Part shown: positions 33,346-43,852 of the stretch, in pieces | Numbering within the stretch: the first letter of the stretch is position 1 | Layout of the letters: every line of letters begins with the position of its first letter | Origin: an uncultured Pseudomonadales bacterium | GTDB lineage: Bacteria > Pseudomonadota > Gammaproteobacteria > Pseudomonadales > Balneatricaceae | Direction: 5' to 3' | Length of the DNA: 64,000 nt | Assembly: GCA_938084925.1 (NCBI GenBank) | Contig: CALKFY010000027.1 | Span: 54,661-118,660, forward strand | Made by a program: the position numbers and the translations under genes | The notes under the pieces: model-generated | What the model was told of the DNA's origin: nothing | Database searches by the model: none | Seen by the model: only the letters and a program-made list of their open reading frames with translations

Positions 33346-34275
33346 CTAAATAAAAATGATGGCGCAACCGACTACTACTGTTGCGCTCCCCAGCCAGGCG
33401 TAGCGGTTGGGGCGTTGTTTAGTGATCAGCCATAAGATGGGCAATATAAGTATTGGCGAAGTTGCCGATAGGGTGGTTACTAGGCCCACAGAACCTTCTT
33501 TTAAGGCATAAACCAATAGGGTCATGCCCACTACTAGGCCTAGGTTGGCGCTGATAAACGAGCGCAGTGCCCAAGGCCAGGTCATGGGGTTCTTCGCCTT
33601 GCCGAACTTAATAGGTAGGGCGAGCATGGTCCACATACATACGGCAGCAAAGCCTACACGTATGGCTGAAGCCGCGATTGGGTGAGCGCCATCTAGTAAC
33701 ACAGGTTTAACAATAATGGCTCCGCTGGCTTGTCCAGTTGCTGCCAACAAGCCCAGCCCTACACCAACCCATAAGCGCCCAGAGACCTTTTCCATTGTAT
33801 GCTCACCTGCAGCAGAAGCGGGACGCTTGCCCCACCAGATAGCCACCATAACACCAGCTAGAACTAAGGCGCAGCCAATTAAGGTGCTGACGGATAAGCT
33901 TTCACCAAGCCAGATAAAACCCATGCCTGCAGCAATAGGTGCGTTGGTGGAAAATAGTATGGCGTTACGCCGTGGGCCAATGCGTTTCAAGGCTTGCATG
34001 AGGGCTGTGTCGCCAATGAAAATGCCAATTAGGCCCGATAATACTAGCAGCCACATACCTGACATATTTAACGTTGACCAAAGGCCTAGTAAGGTCGTTA
34101 GTAGCAGTAGCATGCCAGTGGCAACCGTTATGCGATAGCGGTTGGTTGCTGTGGCACCAAAGTGGTGAACTAGTGGCTGAGTGATTAAACCCGTAAAGGC
34201 CCACGTTGTGGCCGCGCCTAGGGCGGCGAGCTCAGCTAGTGGTAAATTGGTAAGTGTTAGCATTTTCCCTCGCAT
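33346..34275 (-). CDS. DMT-superfamily (EamA) transporter
   Basis: Two EamA repeats, ~10 TM. Confidence 0.87.
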   Translation of the reverse strand: MRGKMLTLTNLPLAELAALGAATTWAFTGLITQPLVHHFGATATNRYRITVATGMLLLLTTLLGLWSTLNMSGMWLLVLSGLIGIFIGDTALMQALKRIGPRRNAILFSTNAPIAAGMGFIWLGESLSVSTLIGCALVLAGVMVAIWWGKRPASAAGEHTMEKVSGRLWVGVGLGLLAATGQASGAIIVKPVLLDGAHPIAASAIRVGFAAVCMWTMLALPIKFGKAKNPMTWPWALRSFISANLGLVVGMTLLVYALKEGSVGLVTTLSATSPILILPILWLITKQRPNRYAWLGSATVVVGCAIIFI

Positions 34276-34408
34276 GGGGTGCCCCTAAAGGCTATTTTAG
34301 GGTCGAAGAGATGAGGAATCATAGCAGTTAATTGCTCGTTAGGTTAGCTCTAAACAAAGCTTGTGTTTATAATAAGTCGCTTAGCCTATCGGTATTTGAG
34401 ATCTCCCT

Positions 34409-34870
34409 ATGTATTGTCCTTTTTGCAGCCACAACGAAACCAAAGTAATAGACTCGCGTTTGGTGGCAGAAGGAGAGCAAATCCGCCGCCGCCGCGAATG
34501 TTTAGAGTGTAGTGAGCGCTTTACCACCTTTGAAGTGGCGGAGCTATTGATGCCCAAGGTGATTAAGCAAGACGGTTCGCGCCAACCCTTTGATGAAGAC
34601 AAGCTGCGAGCTGGTATTTTGCGCTCCTTAGAAAAACGCCCGGTAGGCGTTGAGGCTATCGAATCAGCTATTAACCGCATCAAACACAAGCTGCGCGCCA
34701 GTGGCGAGCGAGAAGTACCGACGCAGTTATTGGGTGAAACGGTAATGGGGCAATTACGCGAATTGGACGAGGTTGCCTATGTGCGTTTTGCCTCTGTGTA
34801 CCGCAGCTTTAAAGACTTGAACGAATTCCGCGCCGAAATCGAACGCTTGGAACAAGAGCATTATGATTAA
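34409..34870 (+). CDS. nrdR: Transcriptional repressor NrdR
   Basis: [17 protein letters not shown] zinc ribbon. Confidence 0.97.
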   Translation: MYCPFCSHNETKVIDSRLVAEGEQIRRRRECLECSERFTTFEVAELLMPKVIKQDGSRQPFDEDKLRAGILRSLEKRPVGVEAIESAINRIKHKLRASGEREVPTQLLGETVMGQLRELDEVAYVRFASVYRSFKDLNEFRAEIERLEQEHYD

Positions 34871-35990
34871 CCACCAAGACTACATGCACCTAGCCCTTGA
34901 TCAAGCACGCTTGGCTTGGGGCATCGCTAAACCTAACCCAGCCGTTGGTTGTGTGCTGGTGCGTGATGGTGTGTTGGTGGGACAAGGCCACACTCAAGAA
35001 GCGGGTGGCCCCCATGCCGAAATCATGGCGCTAAAAGACGCTGGCGAACGGGCGCGAGGCGCAACAGCCTATGTGACCTTGGAACCCTGTAGCCATTTTG
35101 GTCGCACACCGCCTTGTAGCCAAGGTTTAATTGAGGCTGGCGTCGCCGCCGTCGTTTATGGCTGCCAGGATCCTAATCCGCAAGTAGCAGGAAAGGGCTT
35201 GCAGCAATTATTGGCAGCAGGCATCGATGTCATCGGCCCCGTGTTAGAAGACCAATGCCAAGCAGTTAACCCTGGTTTTATGCACTTTATGGCCACCGGC
35301 AAGCCCTATGTGTTTAGTAAGCTTGCTTGTAGTCTAGATGGCCGTACCGCTATGGCATCGGGCGAGAGCCAATGGATTACCGGCCCTGCTGCCCGCGCGC
35401 GAGTGCATTTAATGCGCGCCCAAAGCTGTGCCGTGGTGACGGGGTTAGGTTCCGTGTTATCGGATAATCCGAGCATGAATAGCCGTAACCAAGAATTATT
35501 GTCTGCCGGTGTGCCAGAAGAACAGTCCGCACGCATCAAGCAACCTTTGCGAGTGATTATTGATGCGCCCTTGCGCACTCCCCTAGATTGCAAATTGTTT
35601 ACCTTGCCTGGCCCGGTGTTGCTCTTGACCACCAATGCTGATGCGCAAGCTCATACTGCCTATCAGGATAAGGGTGTGGAGGTGCAGGTAGTAGAAACTC
35701 AGGTGGCAGGCCCTAAGGCAGGTAAGATTCAGCTGCAAGCAGCAATCGACCTGTTAGCGCAACGAGGTTGTCAGCAAATCATGTTGGAAGCCGGTGCTAG
35801 TCTCAATGCCAGTTTTATGCGCGAAGGCTTGCTGGATAACCTACAAGTGTTTGTAGCGCCTAAATTTTTAGGCTCTACTGGGCTGCCGTTATTCAATCAG
35901 GCACACGAGAAATTGGCCGATGCCTGGCAAGGTGAGTTTCAGGAGTTTGCTCGGATAGGCGAAGATCTGCTCCTAAGTGTCGATTTGTAG
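34863..35990 (+). CDS. ribD: Riboflavin biosynthesis deaminase/reductase
   Basis: [23 protein letters not shown]. Confidence 0.96.
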   Translation: MINHQDYMHLALDQARLAWGIAKPNPAVGCVLVRDGVLVGQGHTQEAGGPHAEIMALKDAGERARGATAYVTLEPCSHFGRTPPCSQGLIEAGVAAVVYGCQDPNPQVAGKGLQQLLAAGIDVIGPVLEDQCQAVNPGFMHFMATGKPYVFSKLACSLDGRTAMASGESQWITGPAARARVHLMRAQSCAVVTGLGSVLSDNPSMNSRNQELLSAGVPEEQSARIKQPLRVIIDAPLRTPLDCKLFTLPGPVLLLTTNADAQAHTAYQDKGVEVQVVETQVAGPKAGKIQLQAAIDLLAQRGCQQIMLEAGASLNASFMREGLLDNLQVFVAPKFLGSTGLPLFNQAHEKLADAWQGEFQEFARIGEDLLLSVDL

Positions 35991-36053
35991 GTTGGACTTC
36001 AGTCCAACAATGTCGCATATAAATGACTAATGTCGGGCTAAAGCACGACCTAC
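35987..36053. repeat. REP/BIME-like pair overlapping the ribD stop codon
   Basis: GTAGGTTGGACTTCAGTCCAAC (35987-36008) and GTCGGGCTAAAGCACGACCTAC (36032-36053). Confidence 0.75.
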
Positions 36054-36161
36054 CTGCTACCTAAATGAGCCGTTTTCTGGCACAATATGGCCCCTAAATC
36101 CCCAAGAATTTAAGAATACGCGAGGCCTTGCGAATTTTAGGTCAGCGTTTGAGGTGACAGC

Positions 36162-37271
36162 ATGGAAATGAATACCACCGTAGAGCTAATTGACGACCTG
36201 CGCCAAGGTAAGATGATCATCCTCATGGATGATGAAGATCGCGAAAATGAAGGTGACCTAGTCATGGTTTCCGAGCAGGTGCGCCCAGAAGATATTAACT
36301 TTATGGCGAAAAATGCCCGCGGCCTAATTTGCTTAACCTTGACCCGTGAACATTGCGAAAAGCTGGACTTGCCATTGATGGCGAAGCATAACGGCACCGC
36401 CTACGACACTAACTTTACTGTTTCCATTGAAGCCGCCGAAGGGGTGACTACAGGTATTTCTGCTGCCGACCGTGCCTATACTGTGCGTACCGCCGTGGCT
36501 GCAAATGTAAAGGCAGAGGACATTGTACAACCTGGGCACGTGTTTCCAATCATGGCTCGTGAAGGTGGTGTTATGACTCGTGCTGGCCATACTGAAGCCG
36601 GTTGTGACCTAGCACGTTTAGCTGGTTTTGCGCCATCTGCCACCATTGTGGAAATTATGAATGATGACGGTACCATGGCGCGCCGTGATGATTTGTTTGA
36701 GTTTGCTAAAGAGCATGACTTAAAAATTGGTACTATTGCCGATTTGATTCAGTTCCGTAGCCGCAACGAACGCACCATTGAAAAAGTGGAAGAACAAAAA
36801 ATTACTTTTGAAGATGTAGAATTTGATCTGCATATCTACCGTGACACAATTTTGGGTAACACCCACCTAGCGGTGACTCTAGGTCGGGTAGAACAAAACC
36901 AAGCGACCTTGGTGCGTGTACATATGCCGGATATGCTGCGAGACATTGTTGGCGCCACTAACGGCCGACCAAAATGGTCTGCGCAATCGGTACTGAAGCG
37001 AATTGCCGAAGAAGGCAGTGGCGTGATGGTATTGTTGGGCCGTAGTGAAACCCGTGTTGGCCCTAGCATTGAAGACTTTTTTCGTCCAGATGCGCCTACT
37101 CGTCCACCCCATACCACAGGCTCTGGCGCGTTTTTGAACGTCGGTACCGGGGCACAAATTTTACGTGAATTGGGCGTGCATAAGATGCGCTTGATGAGCA
37201 CCGAAATGAAATACAATGCAATTTCTGGTTTTGACCTAGAAATTGAAGAATACATTACTTGTGAGGCCTAA
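36162..37271 (+). CDS. ribB: 3,4-dihydroxy-2-butanone 4-phosphate synthase with degenerate GTP cyclohydrolase II-like domain
   Basis: DDEDRENEGDLV, RAGHTEAGCDLARLAG; GCHII zinc Cys motif absent. Confidence 0.93.
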   Translation: MEMNTTVELIDDLRQGKMIILMDDEDRENEGDLVMVSEQVRPEDINFMAKNARGLICLTLTREHCEKLDLPLMAKHNGTAYDTNFTVSIEAAEGVTTGISAADRAYTVRTAVAANVKAEDIVQPGHVFPIMAREGGVMTRAGHTEAGCDLARLAGFAPSATIVEIMNDDGTMARRDDLFEFAKEHDLKIGTIADLIQFRSRNERTIEKVEEQKITFEDVEFDLHIYRDTILGNTHLAVTLGRVEQNQATLVRVHMPDMLRDIVGATNGRPKWSAQSVLKRIAEEGSGVMVLLGRSETRVGPSIEDFFRPDAPTRPPHTTGSGAFLNVGTGAQILRELGVHKMRLMSTEMKYNAISGFDLEIEEYITCEA

Positions 37272-37289
37272 GGGCTTAGGGAGATAAAC

Positions 37290-37763
37290 ATGTCTGTTAC
37301 TAATATTGAAGGCCGTTTTAACGATGCAAATGGCCACTACACCCTAGTTGTTGGCCGCTTTAACGCTTTTGTTGTTGAAAGCTTGGTTGACGGCGCCATC
37401 GATTGCCTAGTGCGTCACGGTGTTGATGCTGAAAACATCCGCGTGGTACGCGTGCCAGGTGCTTTTGAGATTCCTTTGGCTGCACAAAAGATTGCTCAGC
37501 AGGGCAAAGATGATGCTATCATTGCTTTGGGAGCGGTTATCCGTGGTGGTACACCACACTTTGAGTACGTATCTGGTGAAGCTTCTTCTGGTATTGGCAA
37601 AGTAACCTTGGATAGCGGTATTCCTGTAACCAATGGCGTACTGACTGTTAACTCCATCGAACAAGCCATTGAGCGTGCTGGTACAAAAGCAGGCAACAAA
37701 GGCGAAGAAGCCGCTATTTCCGCTTTGGAAATGGTTAGCCTATTACGTCAACTAGAGGCTTAA
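37290..37763 (+). CDS. ribH: 6,7-dimethyl-8-ribityllumazine synthase
   Basis: [26 protein letters not shown]. Confidence 0.96.
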   Translation: MSVTNIEGRFNDANGHYTLVVGRFNAFVVESLVDGAIDCLVRHGVDAENIRVVRVPGAFEIPLAAQKIAQQGKDDAIIALGAVIRGGTPHFEYVSGEASSGIGKVTLDSGIPVTNGVLTVNSIEQAIERAGTKAGNKGEEAAISALEMVSLLRQLEA

Positions 37764-37766
37764 TTC

Positions 37767-38213
37767 GTGAGCGAAAATAAACGCCCAGACCGTCGCCGTG
37801 CTGCCCGTGAACTAGCCTTACAGGCTCTTTATCAGCTGCATATGAACGATGACACAGCCACTAATGTGGAAGCCGAATTTCTTGCCGAGCAAGATTTCAA
37901 AAACGCTGATAAACGTATGTTTAGTGCCATTTTGCGTGGTGTTGCCAAGCAAACTGATGAGCTAGACGCCATGGTAGCTGAGCACTTGGACCGTGAATTG
38001 ACGGACCTAGACCCTATCGAGCGCAATATCTTGCGCATGGGTGCTTTTGAACTAAGCGATTCCGTAGCGGTACCTTATCGTGTTGTGATTAATGAATGTG
38101 TAGAGCTAGGCAAAGTGTTTGGCGCTACCGATGGTCACAAGTACGTGAACGGTATCCTCGACAAGCTGGCGGCCCAACATCGCCAGACCGAAGTGGCTGC
38201 ACGCAAGTCCTAA
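37767..38213 (+). CDS. nusB: Transcription antitermination factor NusB
   Basis: RRAARELALQALYQ; FGATDGHKYVNGILDKLA. Confidence 0.96.
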   Translation: MSENKRPDRRRAARELALQALYQLHMNDDTATNVEAEFLAEQDFKNADKRMFSAILRGVAKQTDELDAMVAEHLDRELTDLDPIERNILRMGAFELSDSVAVPYRVVINECVELGKVFGATDGHKYVNGILDKLAAQHRQTEVAARKS

Positions 38214-38216
38214 ATC

Positions 38217-39176
38217 ATGTCGTCAACGGGCGAATTTGATCTTATAAAGCGCTACTTCCAGCGCCCTCAGCTGCAAGCACCTGTCCCCATGGCTTTAGGG
38301 CCTGGGGATGATTGTGCGCTGCTGGATATACCTATCGGGCAGCAGTTGGCAATCAGTGCCGATACTCTTGTTGCCGGCATTCATTTTTTAGCCGACATGC
38401 CTGCTGCGCATATTGCACAACGCTGCTTGGCTGCCAATTTAAGTGATTTGGCTGCTATGGGCGCCAAGCCTGCCTGGTTCACTCTTTGCCTAACCTTACC
38501 GGACTATAACGAAGACTTTTTACAAGGTTTTAGTGACGGTTTAGTACATATGGCACAAACCTACGGCATAGCCTTGGCAGGCGGTGATACCACACGTGGC
38601 CCTTTAGCTATTAGTATTCAGGTCATGGGTTGGGTGCCAACAGGGCAGGCATTGCAGCGCAATGGCGCACAAGTAGGCGATGACGTCTATGTTAGTGGTT
38701 ACCTTGGTGATGCTGCCGGTGGCTTGGCGTGTGTGCATGAGGATGCCGCTGCGACTAGCTACTTAGCACAACGCTTTTTTAACCCTACCCCGCGCCTTGC
38801 ATTGGGGCAGTGGTTGCTTGGCAAGGCGAACTCCGCCATTGATGTATCTGATGGCCTATTGCAAGATCTAGGGCATATTATTTCCCAGTCCCAAGTAGGC
38901 GCTACTCTCAGCTTGGAGCAGCTTCCAATATCCAAGGAATTGGCTGCCAAAGTGCCAGCTACGGAACAAGAACAATTAGCCCTTGCCGGTGGCGAAGACT
39001 TTGAACTGTGCTTCACCCTGCCTCGGCAATGGCGTCCAGCGATACAAGATTATGCAGCCCTGCATGACTTGCCAATAAGCCGTATAGGCCAGATAGAGCC
39101 AACAGCAGGCTTACGACTAGAGCGTGATGGACAAGCTATACCCATGCCAGATAATCTGGGCTGGCAGCATTTTTAG
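38217..39176 (+). CDS. thiL: Thiamine-monophosphate kinase
   Basis: GEFDLIKRYF, GPGDDCALL, GGDTTRG. Confidence 0.96.
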   Translation: MSSTGEFDLIKRYFQRPQLQAPVPMALGPGDDCALLDIPIGQQLAISADTLVAGIHFLADMPAAHIAQRCLAANLSDLAAMGAKPAWFTLCLTLPDYNEDFLQGFSDGLVHMAQTYGIALAGGDTTRGPLAISIQVMGWVPTGQALQRNGAQVGDDVYVSGYLGDAAGGLACVHEDAAATSYLAQRFFNPTPRLALGQWLLGKANSAIDVSDGLLQDLGHIISQSQVGATLSLEQLPISKELAAKVPATEQEQLALAGGEDFELCFTLPRQWRPAIQDYAALHDLPISRIGQIEPTAGLRLERDGQAIPMPDNLGWQHF

Positions 39177-39222
39177 CCGTTTTGCGTAAACACCATATAC
39201 AGATATAGCGAGAATTTGAACC

Positions 39223-39696
39223 ATGACCGTACCAGTAAAACCGAATTGGCGTAACCCCGTACATCTTTTGGCTTTCGGCTTCGGCAGTGGCGCAGCACCC
39301 AAAGCCCCCGGTACCTTTGGTACCTTGGCCGCCTGCGTACTGTACTTACCCTTGGCTCATTTGAGTATTACTAACTATCTGTTAGTGATACTGGTAAGTA
39401 GCATCGTGGGTATTTATCTTTGCGGTAAAACCGCCGCCGACATAGGTGTACATGATCACGGTGGTATTGTTTGGGACGAATTTGTTGGTATGTGGATCAC
39501 TATGTTGTGGGCGCCTGCCGGCTGGGGCTGGTTGCTCTTAGGCTTCGTATTGTTTCGCTTTTTTGACATCATCAAGCCTTGGCCTATCCGCTGGTTAGAT
39601 AAGCATGTGCATGGCGGTGTAGGTATTATGCTAGACGATATTGTGGCTGGCGTGATGGCGTTATTATGCCTACAAGCCGTGGTGTGGTTTATCTAG
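39223..39696 (+). CDS. pgpA: Phosphatidylglycerophosphatase A
   Basis: GSGAAPKAPGTFGTLA, DIGVHDHGGIVWDEFVG. Confidence 0.96.
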   Translation: MTVPVKPNWRNPVHLLAFGFGSGAAPKAPGTFGTLAACVLYLPLAHLSITNYLLVILVSSIVGIYLCGKTAADIGVHDHGGIVWDEFVGMWITMLWAPAGWGWLLLGFVLFRFFDIIKPWPIRWLDKHVHGGVGIMLDDIVAGVMALLCLQAVVWFI

Positions 39697-40199
39697 ACTA
39701 GTAGGATTTTGGTGCGTGTCATGGTTAGGCGCAAACCATTTAGGCCTAGTAGCGTGAACATGACTAGGCTCCAACCAGGAATGGAAATTCCCAAGAAGGT
39801 CCATTGTACCTCGGCACAAGAGCCAGACCCTTGGATCATAGCAGTAAGCACTTCGGTAAAAGGAAAGGCTTCAACCATATAGCTAAAGCTAGGTCCGCAA
39901 GCTGGTACTTGGTCTTCTGGCAAACCTTGCAAATATAGCTGACGAATAGCTAGCCCTAACCCGCATAGAGCAAATAAGGTAATAATAGCGCCGTAACGTT
40001 TGTGACCGCCAAAGATAGGGTTGTGCAGGGCTGCTAGTAAAGCAGTGAAGGCGATACCAACATAAACAAAGCGCTGACTCATGCACAACATGCATGGGTC
40101 CATGCCCATAGCAAATTCCATATACAGGGCGCCAGCCAGCAAGGCAGCGCAAAGCAAAAGAATGACAATGAAGTCGAGACGGAATCCAGTTTGTTTCAT
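39693..40199 (-). CDS. dsbB: Disulfide bond formation protein DsbB
   Basis: MDPCMLCMSQR plus second Cys pair; start MKQTGF preferred over the 40277 ORF start. Confidence 0.88.
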   Translation of the reverse strand: MKQTGFRLDFIVILLLCAALLAGALYMEFAMGMDPCMLCMSQRFVYVGIAFTALLAALHNPIFGGHKRYGAIITLFALCGLGLAIRQLYLQGLPEDQVPACGPSFSYMVEAFPFTEVLTAMIQGSGSCAEVQWTFLGISIPGWSLVMFTLLGLNGLRLTMTRTKILLV

Positions 40200-40372
40200 G
40201 AGCATCGGTGAATAGTTATGGTGGTTAAGCCACTTTATTTTAGTTGTTATTTTCTCACCAAGAGGAGATCCATCCAACTATACTGGAAAACCTGACTTGA
40301 TTAAAGCATTAACCCTAGTACAAATATGCGGATCTGCAAGGGCCAATGCGTATTCAATACCTGTGTTGAAGA

Positions 40373-40738
<366 letters not shown>

Positions 40739-40802
40739 TTAGACATTGTATCACAGCTAATGGTTTTACCACCCCGAAAATACATTGCACAAGATCAAGT
40801 CA

Positions 40803-40818
40803 TGCAGGGATTGTGCCA
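40803..40818 (-). promoter_or_regulatory. Sigma54 promoter of the PII gene (TGGCACAATCCCTGCA)
   Basis: TGGCAC-N5-YTGCA match. Confidence 0.8.
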
Positions 40819-40881
40819 AGGAATTTTTTAGGGTGTTTTACTGGTATAGTCGGGTTTGCGAGAAGACAAGAAAGCAACCAG

Positions 40882-40928
40882 TGCACCATTCTGGTGCCTG
40901 GTTACTTAGGGTGGCGCTATAATGGTGC
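40882..40928 (-). promoter_or_regulatory. Two NtrC-like sites upstream of the PII sigma54 promoter
   Basis: TGCACCATTCTGGTGCC (40882-40898) and GCGCTATAATGGTGC (40914-40928). Confidence 0.75.
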
Positions 40929-40930
40929 GA

Positions 40931-42028
40931 CTAGATACGTTCGCCAGATTTGGGGTGAAATAAGACGGCCTTACTGGTATCCACTTGAATGTCGATCGTA
41001 CTGTGGTTTTCGGCTTGCACGCCGATTTCTGGTGATAGGCGCGCTTGTATTTCCTGCTGGTTCCATTCACCAAAGGCCAAAGTATCAGGACCGGTTGGTT
41101 CGGTTACCTGTACGGCAAGTTGCATATGGGTGATGTAAGTCGATTCTTTATATGGCTTAGGCTCGGTAATCATCTCTGGGCGCAGCCCTAAGATGACGTT
41201 TTCTAAGCCAGACGCTTGCAAGGCTTCGCTGTTTGGAATGGGCAACTCATCACGCTGTCCTGCGGACTCGATGACTAGTTTGTCATTAAACACCACACAA
41301 TCAACAAAGTTCATGGAGGGTGAGCCCATAAAGTCAGCGACAAAGCGGTTAGCGGGATCGTTATAGATTTCATAGGGGCTACTAAACTGCTGCACGACAC
41401 CATCTTTCATCACGGCTATACGATCGGCCAAAGTCATCGCCTCCACTTGATCGTGGGTGACATAGACTATGGTAGTACCTAGGCGCTTATGCAGCTTCTT
41501 GATTTCGGTACGCATTTCTACGCGTAGCTTGGCATCAAGGTTCGATAAGGGCTCATCGAACAAGAATACCCGTGGCGAGCGGGCTAGGGCTCGACCCATG
41601 GCAACGCGCTGGCGCTGGCCACCGGACAACTGGCTAGGTTTACGGTTAAGTAAATGTTCAATCTGGAGTAACTTGGCAACTTCTTGTACCGTGGCCTCTA
41701 TTTCATGCTTGGGGTATTTACGCATTTCTAGGCCAAAGCTAATGTTGCGCGCTACGGACATGGTCGGATATAGCGCATAGGACTGGAATACCATGGCAAT
41801 ATCACGTTCAGCAGGACTTAGCTCTGTGACATTGTCGTCGCCGATAAATAAGTCACCGCTGGTGATTTCCTCTAGGCCTGCTATGCAGTTCATTAAGGTG
41901 GACTTGCCACAGCCGGATGGCCCTACGAGTATGAGAAATTCACCATTGTTAATATCAAGATTGATACCTTTTAGAACCTGCGTATCAGCATAGGACTTGG
42001 TGAGGTTTTGTATATTAATTGCACCCAT
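40931..42028 (-). CDS. Sugar ABC transporter ATP-binding protein (UgpC/MalK type)
   Basis: Walker [25 protein letters not shown]-terminal regulatory domain. Confidence 0.93.
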   Translation of the reverse strand: MGAINIQNLTKSYADTQVLKGINLDINNGEFLILVGPSGCGKSTLMNCIAGLEEITSGDLFIGDDNVTELSPAERDIAMVFQSYALYPTMSVARNISFGLEMRKYPKHEIEATVQEVAKLLQIEHLLNRKPSQLSGGQRQRVAMGRALARSPRVFLFDEPLSNLDAKLRVEMRTEIKKLHKRLGTTIVYVTHDQVEAMTLADRIAVMKDGVVQQFSSPYEIYNDPANRFVADFMGSPSMNFVDCVVFNDKLVIESAGQRDELPIPNSEALQASGLENVILGLRPEMITEPKPYKESTYITHMQLAVQVTEPTGPDTLAFGEWNQQEIQARLSPEIGVQAENHSTIDIQVDTSKAVLFHPKSGERI

Positions 42029-42049
42029 GTTATGTCTTCTCTATTGGGG

Positions 42050-42910
42050 TTAACCTTTTACTGCGCCAGCCGTCAGGCCGCGCACGAAATATTTGCCTGC
42101 AAGTAAATAAACAACCAACGTTGGCAGGGCTGCGATGATGGCAGCAGCCATATCGACGTTGTACTGTTTGCCGCCAACACTGGTGTTTACCAGATTATTG
42201 AGGGCTACGGTTATTGGTTGTGTGCCAGGGCCGGAATAAACCACACCAAATAAGAAGTCATTCCATATTTGGGTGAATTGCCAAATCACTGTGACCACAA
42301 AAATAGGTGTCGACATGGGTAGGAATACATGCCAAAAAATGGCAAAAAAACCTGCCCCGTCTAGGCGCGCTGCACGGACTAATTCATTAGGAATGGCGAC
42401 GTAGTAGTTGCGGAAAAATAAGGTTGTAAAGGCAACGCCGTATATGACGTGCACACTCACCAGACCCGGAACTGTATTTGCTAGGCCAACCCAAGCTAGT
42501 AATTTGGCCATGGGGAGCAAGATCACCTGAAAGGGGATAAAACAGCCCAATAACAAGGCACCAAATAAGAAATTGGAGCCTTTAAATTGCCACTGTGCGA
42601 GTACGTAACCGTTAAGAGCGCCTATCAAGGTAGAAATGACTAGAGACGGCACCACAATGCGAATGGAGTTCCAGAAATAGGGTGCTAGACCATGGCAATC
42701 ACCACCCGTACAGGCCGTGCTCCAAGCTTTGCTCCAAGCACTAAAGTTTAGTGTATTGGGTAAAGCCAAAATATTACCTGTGCGAATCTCTTCAATATCT
42801 TTGAAAGAGGTCACAAGCATGACGTACAAAGGGGCCAAGTAGATGATGGCAAAGCCTAACAGCAAGCTGTAGATGAAGGCCCTGCCCATTAGTTGTTTTG
42901 ACTGTGTCAT
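42050..42910 (-). CDS. Carbohydrate ABC transporter permease
   Basis: EAA-like motif RAARLDGAGFFAIFWHVFLPM. Confidence 0.92.
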   Translation of the reverse strand: MTQSKQLMGRAFIYSLLLGFAIIYLAPLYVMLVTSFKDIEEIRTGNILALPNTLNFSAWSKAWSTACTGGDCHGLAPYFWNSIRIVVPSLVISTLIGALNGYVLAQWQFKGSNFLFGALLLGCFIPFQVILLPMAKLLAWVGLANTVPGLVSVHVIYGVAFTTLFFRNYYVAIPNELVRAARLDGAGFFAIFWHVFLPMSTPIFVVTVIWQFTQIWNDFLFGVVYSGPGTQPITVALNNLVNTSVGGKQYNVDMAAAIIAALPTLVVYLLAGKYFVRGLTAGAVKG

Positions 42911-43779
42911 ACTTTTTTCGTCCTTAGTTCAGAGTAAAGATATGGCACTAAAATAGCGAGCACACCGGCTAGCATTACCATGGCACTTGCAGCACCTAGA
43001 CCCATTTGGGCTCGGCTAAATGCGAAGGTATACATGAAGTTTGCTGGTAGATCTGATGAGTAACCAGGGCCACCTCCGGTGAGAGCTTGTACCAGATCAA
43101 AGCTCTTGATGGCTATATGCGAAAGAATGACCACAGCACCAAAAAACACTGGCTTCATAATCGGCAAGATAACATGCCAATAGGTTTGTATAACCGATGC
43201 ACCATCTAGCTGCGCTGCCTTTATTAGGGATTCGTCAACACCCCGTAGACCCGCTAGAAACATGGCCATTACAAAGCCACTGGATTGCCAAACAGCGGCG
43301 ATTACAATGGTATAAATGGCCATATCCTGTTCTACTAACCAGCGAAATTCAAAGTTACTAAAGCCCATATCGCGAACTAGTTTTTCTATGCCTAAACCTG
43401 GGTTTAAAATCCATTTCCAAGCCGTACCTGTGACCACAAAAGATATGGCCATGGGGTAAAGGTAAATAGTTCGCAAGGTTCCTTCGGCGCGTACTTTACG
43501 ATCTAAAAATATGGCCAGTAATAGGCCTAAAACAAGAGATATACCGATAAATAAAGCAATGAATATCAACAAGTTGTCTAAAGCCACATGCCAGCGTGGA
43601 TTGGCAAATAAGCGCGCATATTGATCAAAACCGACAAACTCCCATTGCGGTAGCATGCGGCTTTTTGTGAGAGATAAACCAGCGGTCCAAGCGATAAAGC
43701 CATACATGCATACAAACATGGCGATGGCAGTCGGCGCCAGAACCAGCCTTGGTAGGCTACGTTCCAGGTATCGAAGCAT
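42907..43779 (-). CDS. Sugar ABC transporter permease
   Basis: KAAQLDGASVIQTYWHVILPIM; 4-nt overlap with next gene. Confidence 0.92.
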   Translation of the reverse strand: MLRYLERSLPRLVLAPTAIAMFVCMYGFIAWTAGLSLTKSRMLPQWEFVGFDQYARLFANPRWHVALDNLLIFIALFIGISLVLGLLLAIFLDRKVRAEGTLRTIYLYPMAISFVVTGTAWKWILNPGLGIEKLVRDMGFSNFEFRWLVEQDMAIYTIVIAAVWQSSGFVMAMFLAGLRGVDESLIKAAQLDGASVIQTYWHVILPIMKPVFFGAVVILSHIAIKSFDLVQALTGGGPGYSSDLPANFMYTFAFSRAQMGLGAASAMVMLAGVLAILVPYLYSELRTKKV

Positions 43780-43813
43780 GGTAGTGTCCCTTAAAGAGAA
43801 TTAATTAAGAAGG

Positions 43814-43843
43814 AAAAAAAGCGCCACAAGATGTGGCGCTTAA
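43814..43843 (-). terminator. Hairpin with U-tract between the SBP and permease genes
   Basis: AAGCGCCACATCTTGTGGCGCTTTTTTT on the minus strand. Confidence 0.75.
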
Positions 43844-43852
43844 AGCCGGCAG

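Noticed and set aside
36054-36161. FMN riboswitch upstream of ribB
   Set aside because: No RFN conserved boxes in the intergenic region
40813-41133. 106-aa plus-strand ORF
   Set aside because: Covers the glnK regulatory region and the antisense of the ABC ATPase
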